Origin: Bacteroides sp. CAG:530
GTDB taxonomy: Bacteria; Bacteroidota; Bacteroidia; Bacteroidales; Bacteroidaceae
Assembly (NCBI GenBank): GCA_000434735.1
Contig: FR881290.1
Span: forward strand, 1-38,382
Direction of reading: 5' to 3'
DNA length: 38,382 bases
Below are positions 33,604 to 38,382 of the stretch, in pieces; positions within the stretch are counted from its first letter, which is position 1, and each line of letters begins with the position of its first letter. The position numbers and the translations under genes were made by a program. The notes beneath the pieces are model-generated. The model was not told the DNA's origin, searched no databases, and saw nothing but the letters and a program-made list of their open reading frames with translations.

Positions 33604-35310
33604 TTATTTCCATATATCAGTCTGTTCGCACAACAAGTTGGTACGAATTTCAAAACTTGGTATCGGGAATACACAATATTTTTTGCTAAAATAACGTGTT
33701 TTTACATCACATTCAATACGTTCATAGGTAAACTTATCCAATCCCTTGGTGGCTTTAACACCATGTAAACGTTTATTATTCAATACTTCATAAGCCTTGT
33801 CCCAACGAACCAAGTCGAAGTAGCGATGACCTTCCATGCCCAATTCGCAGATACGTTCTTTAGACAAATCGTCCAAGTAAGCATCCCAAGTATTCTTTTG
33901 ACTCAACATCGGCATACCTACACGATTACGAATTACATTCAAATCAATATAAGCTTCTTTAAATTTATCCAAACGTGCATAAGCTTCTGAACTAATCAAA
34001 TAGATTTCAGCCAAACGCATTTCAATCCAATACTGATCACTCTGAACATGTGCGAAATCAATGGTCTTATCTTCTTTTACAAATTTACGGAAAAGATATC
34101 CTGTGGTAGATTTACGCACCATATCCTGACTTGCAGAAGTGCTGAATTCCATAAATCCGTCATTACCACCGTCATATATTTCCAATTGACGTCCGTTCCA
34201 AGGAGCTTCGTTATAAAGGATAGAAGCGTAGAAACGAGGATCACGTCCCTTCCAAGGACCTTCAGGATATGAAGCGACATTATCCCAACTAAATGCTTGC
34301 CACTGACCTCCTACATTGATGTCAAAGCTAGAAGCATATTCATCGGTTGGAGTAGCAGCAGCACCTACACTACCTTTACCCAATTGTGAGTTGACATAAT
34401 CTGATGGAGGACAGAAATACTGGTTAAACAAATGTTGTTTTCCTCTCTTCTCGAAATTCACGGAAAGAATCAACTCCTTATTATTATAGTTGGTAAATAT
34501 CTTGTTATACTCAGCATAAGTAGTACCAGGTAACAATTGATAATATCCGTCTTTTTCCAATTTCTTCACTTCCTCACAAGCATCCAATGCATCCTGCCAA
34601 CGTTTAGCATACAGAGCAGCTCTTGCCATCATACCATAAGCAGCACCTTTAGTAAGACGTCCTACATTGGTTCCTATAGAATTATCTTCCCATACATAAG
34701 GTAAATCGGCAGCAGCTTTCTTATATTCATTGAGAATGAAATCCCAACACTCTGCTTCAGAAGAACGTGCCTTAGCGCGATCGTTCTGATCTTCGACACG
34801 GTTTTCATCGATTCTCAAAATAACACCACCATGTCTGAGTACCAATTCCTGATAAGCAAAAGCACGCATGAAACGCACTTCTGCGGTACGTACAGCCAAT
34901 TCTTCAGAACTAATGTTCTTTCCGTAACCGTTGTTTACGTCTACCAAATATTCGTTGAATTTGCGAATGAAAGTGTACATGCCATCCCAATTAGAACGGA
35001 AATTGTTGTCTACTGTAATCTTAACATCACCATAGAAGAACTTATTCACCGTTCCTTCTGCAATATTATACCATGAATATTTCACCAAGTCAGTACAGCC
35101 GTCATCCATAAGCAAATTAGATCCGACCAAAATATCAGCATTACTGTAAAAAATACCATAGAAATCCTTCACATACAAATCTAAGTTTTTTACGGAAGAA
35201 TATACAGTTGATTCGCTATAACTACGAGAGGGATCTATATCAAGTACATCACTACAAGACTGAAAACCCAGCATCGCAATAGCCGACAATCCTATAATAA
35301 ATTTTTTCAT
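33604..35310 (-). CDS. SusD/RagB family glycan-binding lipoprotein
   Basis: A 568-residue lipoprotein, lipobox GFQSC (Cys19) followed by SDVLDIDP, the standard SusD opening. The tetratricopeptide-like helices typical of the fold are visible (YAKRWQDALDACEEVKKL; SEAYARLDKFKEAYIDLN), and IRNRVGMPML and MEGHRYFDLVRW are C-terminal family hallmarks. It caps the SusC transporter at the cell surface and binds the glycan. The open frame extends 9 bp further to a TTG, but the ATG at 35310 gives the normal signal peptide. It lies 31 bp after SusC. Confidence 0.96.
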   Translation of the reverse strand: MKKFIIGLSAIAMLGFQSCSDVLDIDPSRSYSESTVYSSVKNLDLYVKDFYGIFYSNADILVGSNLLMDDGCTDLVKYSWYNIAEGTVNKFFYGDVKITVDNNFRSNWDGMYTFIRKFNEYLVDVNNGYGKNISSEELAVRTAEVRFMRAFAYQELVLRHGGVILRIDENRVEDQNDRAKARSSEAECWDFILNEYKKAAADLPYVWEDNSIGTNVGRLTKGAAYGMMARAALYAKRWQDALDACEEVKKLEKDGYYQLLPGTTYAEYNKIFTNYNNKELILSVNFEKRGKQHLFNQYFCPPSDYVNSQLGKGSVGAAATPTDEYASSFDINVGGQWQAFSWDNVASYPEGPWKGRDPRFYASILYNEAPWNGRQLEIYDGGNDGFMEFSTSASQDMVRKSTTGYLFRKFVKEDKTIDFAHVQSDQYWIEMRLAEIYLISSEAYARLDKFKEAYIDLNVIRNRVGMPMLSQKNTWDAYLDDLSKERICELGMEGHRYFDLVRWDKAYEVLNNKRLHGVKATKGLDKFTYERIECDVKTRYFSKKYCVFPIPSFEIRTNLLCEQTDIWK

Positions 35311-35341
35311 ATCTTTCAATGTTTAATAATTAGAACTAAGA

Positions 35342-38300
35342 TTAGAACGTTACATCTAAACCAAAGGTAAATGTACGTTGTTGTGGATAATATCCCTGAA
35401 TTACGTTGCTTGACTCTGGATCCAAATATTTGAATGCAGTGAAAGTCAACAAGTTGAATCCGCTTGCAAATACACGAAGGTTATTAACGCCAGCTTTCTT
35501 CATCCATTTTTTCGGGAATGTATATCCCAGGGTTACATTCTTCAAACGCAAATAAGCTCCGTTTCTCTTCCAGAAGTCTGAGATTTCGGAACTGTTAGAA
35601 GAAGCAACAGTAGACAAACGAGGATATTCAGCATTTGTAAAATCAGGTCTCCAGCTGTTTTCAACCAAGAACAAAGGAGCGTTATCCCAACCAGCATACC
35701 AAGGACGAGTCAATGGAGTTTGGTCTCTCACACCGTTATACCATTCTTGCTGCAACATCTTATCGCAAAGAGCCGCTCCTTGAAGTTGAACAGAGATATC
35801 GAATCCCTTCCACTGTGCATCACCAGTCAACGAAAACATCATTTCCGGCATAGTGCTACGAGCTATTTTCACTTCATCATTCCAAGTCAAACGACCGTCA
35901 CCGTCAATATCAGCATATTTAATATCACCTAAACGTATCGGGTTTGAGCTAATCGGTGCATTATCCAATTCTTCCTGTGTCTGGAAAAGACCTAAAGACT
36001 TATATCCCCAAACAGCACCGACAGAAGTTCCCAATTTGTTCTTCCAAGGCAATGTTCCATCACCCTGAGTCATACGGAGGATTCGGTTGCGAGCGAAAGA
36101 AAGGTTACCGTTCAAGTTATACGACACCTGTCCTACACGGTTAGAATGCTTCAATGTCAATTCAAAACCACGGTTATCAAGTGCACCAGAGTTTTCGATA
36201 CTTGGATAGTGACCTCCCAAAGAAGAAGGATATGCTCCTGAAATAGGGCGCAATATGTCATAAGTATATTTATAGAACACATCGAATTCAATGCCAAGCA
36301 AACCTCTCCATGCACTCAGGTCGAAACCGAAGTTTATAGAACGACATTTTTCCCATGTCAGCTCTTCCATCGGATAAGTTACACTATTATACAATGTGTT
36401 TTGAGTTGTCGGGTTTGAACCGAAAACGGCTCCGTTCACTGTCCAGTCATATTTTCTTCTGTACAAGAATGGATCTACGTTATCACTACCCAAAAGGCCA
36501 ACAGAACCTCTCAACTTAAAGTAGTCAACCTTAGGGAGTAATTCTTTAAAGAAACTTTCTTCAGACATTACATATCCCAATGACACAGATGGGAAGAATC
36601 CCCAACGGTTGTCTTTCGCAAACTTATAAGAACCGTCGTAACGGAAAGTAAATTCCGCCAAGTACTTATTCGCATAAGCATAATTTAAACGCCCTACATA
36701 ACCAGCATAAGCTGTTTTGTTATAATAACCGCCATTACCATTCTTAGGATGAATGTCAGAACCAAAATCCAATTCAGGAATATCGAGCAACGGGAATTTA
36801 GAACGAGCTGCAGACATCGCTTTTGTATTCGACTTACTCATTTCATAAAGGAACAACGCTCCTACAGTATGCTTGCCAAATGTATTATTATAAGTAACAG
36901 AAGGACGAACCAACAACTTCTGCAATTTCATATCACTCTGACTCAACTCACCTTCTTCGTTCAACCAACTTGCGTTTTGCAATATATAAGACTTAGACGG
37001 ATGATCATAGTACATGAGCTTATAAGCATAAGACATGCTCTTTGAATCGATATCTTGCCAGTCCCAACTCATAAACATACCAGCCTTCAATCCTTTCAAG
37101 AACGGGAATTCATATTCTGCTTTAGCTGAAGTTTCAAAAGCTACATTACGTTTCGTTTTAAAACCTGAATGTTCTGCGGCATACAGCGGATTGGTTCCAC
37201 CACGATAACCAGATGTAGGATATCCTTCGAGTTCCATCGGAACAAAAGGAGCTGCATACAGCAATGAACCAACCACATTGTTACTCATCTGATTTTCATA
37301 AGTATTAGCACCAGGCTGATTATAATCTTCAACACGACCCGCAAGATTTAAAGATACACTCAAACCTTCAACTGGTTTTGTATCAAGATTAGAACGGAAA
37401 TGGCCACGCTGATTCTTATGTCCCTTGATAAAACCATTCTGGTTCATAAAACCACCACTAATAAAATAATTTGTCTTCTGGGTACCACCGCTAATAGACA
37501 AGCTATGCTGATGCATCAATGTAGTACGGAACAAAGGAGCCAACCAGTCTGTATTTTCATAACCGTCTGTAGGGTCACCATTATAAGTATTACGTATGTC
37601 TTCGTCTGTAAAGAAAGGGTTTTCACCATCCAATTTCTTAGCCAAGTTATACCACTGCATGTACTGAGTACCATTCATGAACTTAGGCAATGTAGTAGCA
37701 TGCGACAAAGTCAACGAGCCTTTGTAGTTAATACTTGCCTTACCTTCAGAACCACGCTTAGTAGTTACCAAAATAACACCACCAGAAGCCTTCATACCAT
37801 AAACCGCACAAGCAGAAGCATCTTTCAAAATAGTTACAGATTCTACGTCATTCGGGTCAATTTGCCACATCGGACGTTCTACACCGTCTACCAACATCAA
37901 CGGACCATCATCGCCCTGATAAGTAGAACGACCACGCACTAAAATAGTTGCATTATCCGAACCTGGAGCACCAGAAGTTTGCTGAGACATCAAGCCCGGC
38001 AACTTACCAACCAATGCCTGCGAGATATTACTTGTAGTAGACTTCATCAAATCTTTTGAATTAACAGAAGCTACAGAACCAGTAAGGTGGGCTTTCTTTT
38101 GAATACCATATCCTACAACAACTACTTCGTTCAAAACCGAAACGTCTTCTTGCAGAACCACATTTACAGTTCTCTTACCAGAGGTTTTAACTTCTTGCTT
38201 AGACATACCAATGTAAGTAAAAACAAGAATTCCATTCTTAGGTACGTTAATAGAATAACGACCATCCAAATCGGTAGTAGTTCCAGTAGTGGTGCCTTTC

Positions 38301-38382
38301 ACCAATACACTCACACCAGGAAGTGGAATATCGGCAGCATCCACCACTACACCCTTAATTAACGTGAGTTCGAAATAAAATC
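35342..38382 (-). CDS. SusC/RagA TonB-dependent glycan transporter, 5' end outside window
   Basis: A protein of at least 1013 residues, open to the window edge. The visible part begins in the CarboxypepD_reg-like domain (LIKGVVVDAADIPLPGVSV, then KGTTTGTTTDLDGRYSI). Next come the SusC signature LNEVVVVGYG, the plug domain (GLMSQQTSGAPGSDNATILV; SVTILKDASACAVYGMKASGG) and a 22-strand-type barrel ending TFGLDVTF with a terminal Phe. Only the signal peptide and about the first 30 residues are missing. It imports large oligosaccharides across the outer membrane using TonB energy, together with SusD. It is the first visible gene of the locus; its promoter and any anti-sigma/sigma or hybrid two-component regulator are outside. 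Confidence 0.96.
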   Translation of the reverse strand, partial: FYFELTLIKGVVVDAADIPLPGVSVLVKGTTTGTTTDLDGRYSINVPKNGILVFTYIGMSKQEVKTSGKRTVNVVLQEDVSVLNEVVVVGYGIQKKAHLTGSVASVNSKDLMKSTTSNISQALVGKLPGLMSQQTSGAPGSDNATILVRGRSTYQGDDGPLMLVDGVERPMWQIDPNDVESVTILKDASACAVYGMKASGGVILVTTKRGSEGKASINYKGSLTLSHATTLPKFMNGTQYMQWYNLAKKLDGENPFFTDEDIRNTYNGDPTDGYENTDWLAPLFRTTLMHQHSLSISGGTQKTNYFISGGFMNQNGFIKGHKNQRGHFRSNLDTKPVEGLSVSLNLAGRVEDYNQPGANTYENQMSNNVVGSLLYAAPFVPMELEGYPTSGYRGGTNPLYAAEHSGFKTKRNVAFETSAKAEYEFPFLKGLKAGMFMSWDWQDIDSKSMSYAYKLMYYDHPSKSYILQNASWLNEEGELSQSDMKLQKLLVRPSVTYNNTFGKHTVGALFLYEMSKSNTKAMSAARSKFPLLDIPELDFGSDIHPKNGNGGYYNKTAYAGYVGRLNYAYANKYLAEFTFRYDGSYKFAKDNRWGFFPSVSLGYVMSEESFFKELLPKVDYFKLRGSVGLLGSDNVDPFLYRRKYDWTVNGAVFGSNPTTQNTLYNSVTYPMEELTWEKCRSINFGFDLSAWRGLLGIEFDVFYKYTYDILRPISGAYPSSLGGHYPSIENSGALDNRGFELTLKHSNRVGQVSYNLNGNLSFARNRILRMTQGDGTLPWKNKLGTSVGAVWGYKSLGLFQTQEELDNAPISSNPIRLGDIKYADIDGDGRLTWNDEVKIARSTMPEMMFSLTGDAQWKGFDISVQLQGAALCDKMLQQEWYNGVRDQTPLTRPWYAGWDNAPLFLVENSWRPDFTNAEYPRLSTVASSNSSEISDFWKRNGAYLRLKNVTLGYTFPKKWMKKAGVNNLRVFASGFNLLTFTAFKYLDPESSNVIQGYYPQQRTFTFGLDVTF

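Overview
The window looks like a chromosomal piece of a gut Bacteroidales bacterium, most likely Bacteroides/Phocaeicola or a close relative. The evidence is the SusC/SusD pair with a long run of glycoside hydrolase lipoproteins, the repeated use of the Bacteroides promoter form (TTG, about 20 bp, TAnnTTTG), lipoprotein signals followed by acidic residues, and a generally AT-rich, Shine-Dalgarno-poor style. The species cannot be named from this sequence.

Left part (1-4.1 kb): a phase-variation module. A large surface lipoprotein with collagen-like Gly-X-Y stretches (95-2758, minus) has no promoter directly upstream. Instead a 305-bp segment (2820-3124) is bounded by perfect 22-bp inverted repeats, each built as CCGTTAC-N7-GTAACGG, and carries one Bacteroides-type promoter that points away from the lipoprotein in this assembly (OFF). 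A tyrosine recombinase (3151-4077, minus) lies 26 bp beyond the right repeat. The right repeat followed by a T-tract also forms an intrinsic terminator, so the OFF-state transcript should stop at once, whereas the left repeat has no T-tract and would let the ON-state transcript through.

Middle part (4.4-17.3 kb): mostly housekeeping genes. These are a hotdog thioesterase and dprA (overlapping by 4 bp); an S41 C-terminal processing peptidase behind a PfkB sugar/nucleoside kinase (minus); two identical tRNA-Asn genes; a thioredoxin-fold lipoprotein that lacks CxxC; greA with a promoter-terminator leader; a HIT protein; a small outer-membrane barrel; a GH35 beta-galactosidase; an intergenic patch of palindromic repeats; and pnp.

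Right part (17.4-38.4 kb, all minus): a polysaccharide utilization locus. In transcription order it has SusC (5' end beyond the window), SusD, a DUF5018-type lipoprotein, an intercistronic terminator, a DUF4855 lipoprotein, GH89 alpha-N-acetylglucosaminidase, GH3 with an added C-terminal carboxypeptidase-regulatory-like domain, a chimeric GH97-like pseudogene, and a strong hairpin terminator. A second unit follows: two tandem GH18 lipoproteins, GH20 hexosaminidase, a GxDLY-type SGNH hydrolase and a membrane acyltransferase related to NagX/heparan-alpha-glucosaminide N-acetyltransferase. Beyond it lie eroded gene remnants, one of them a second copy of the acyltransferase. Together these enzymes predict use of a host or dietary glycan rich in both alpha- and beta-linked N-acetylglucosamine; the exact substrate is inference.
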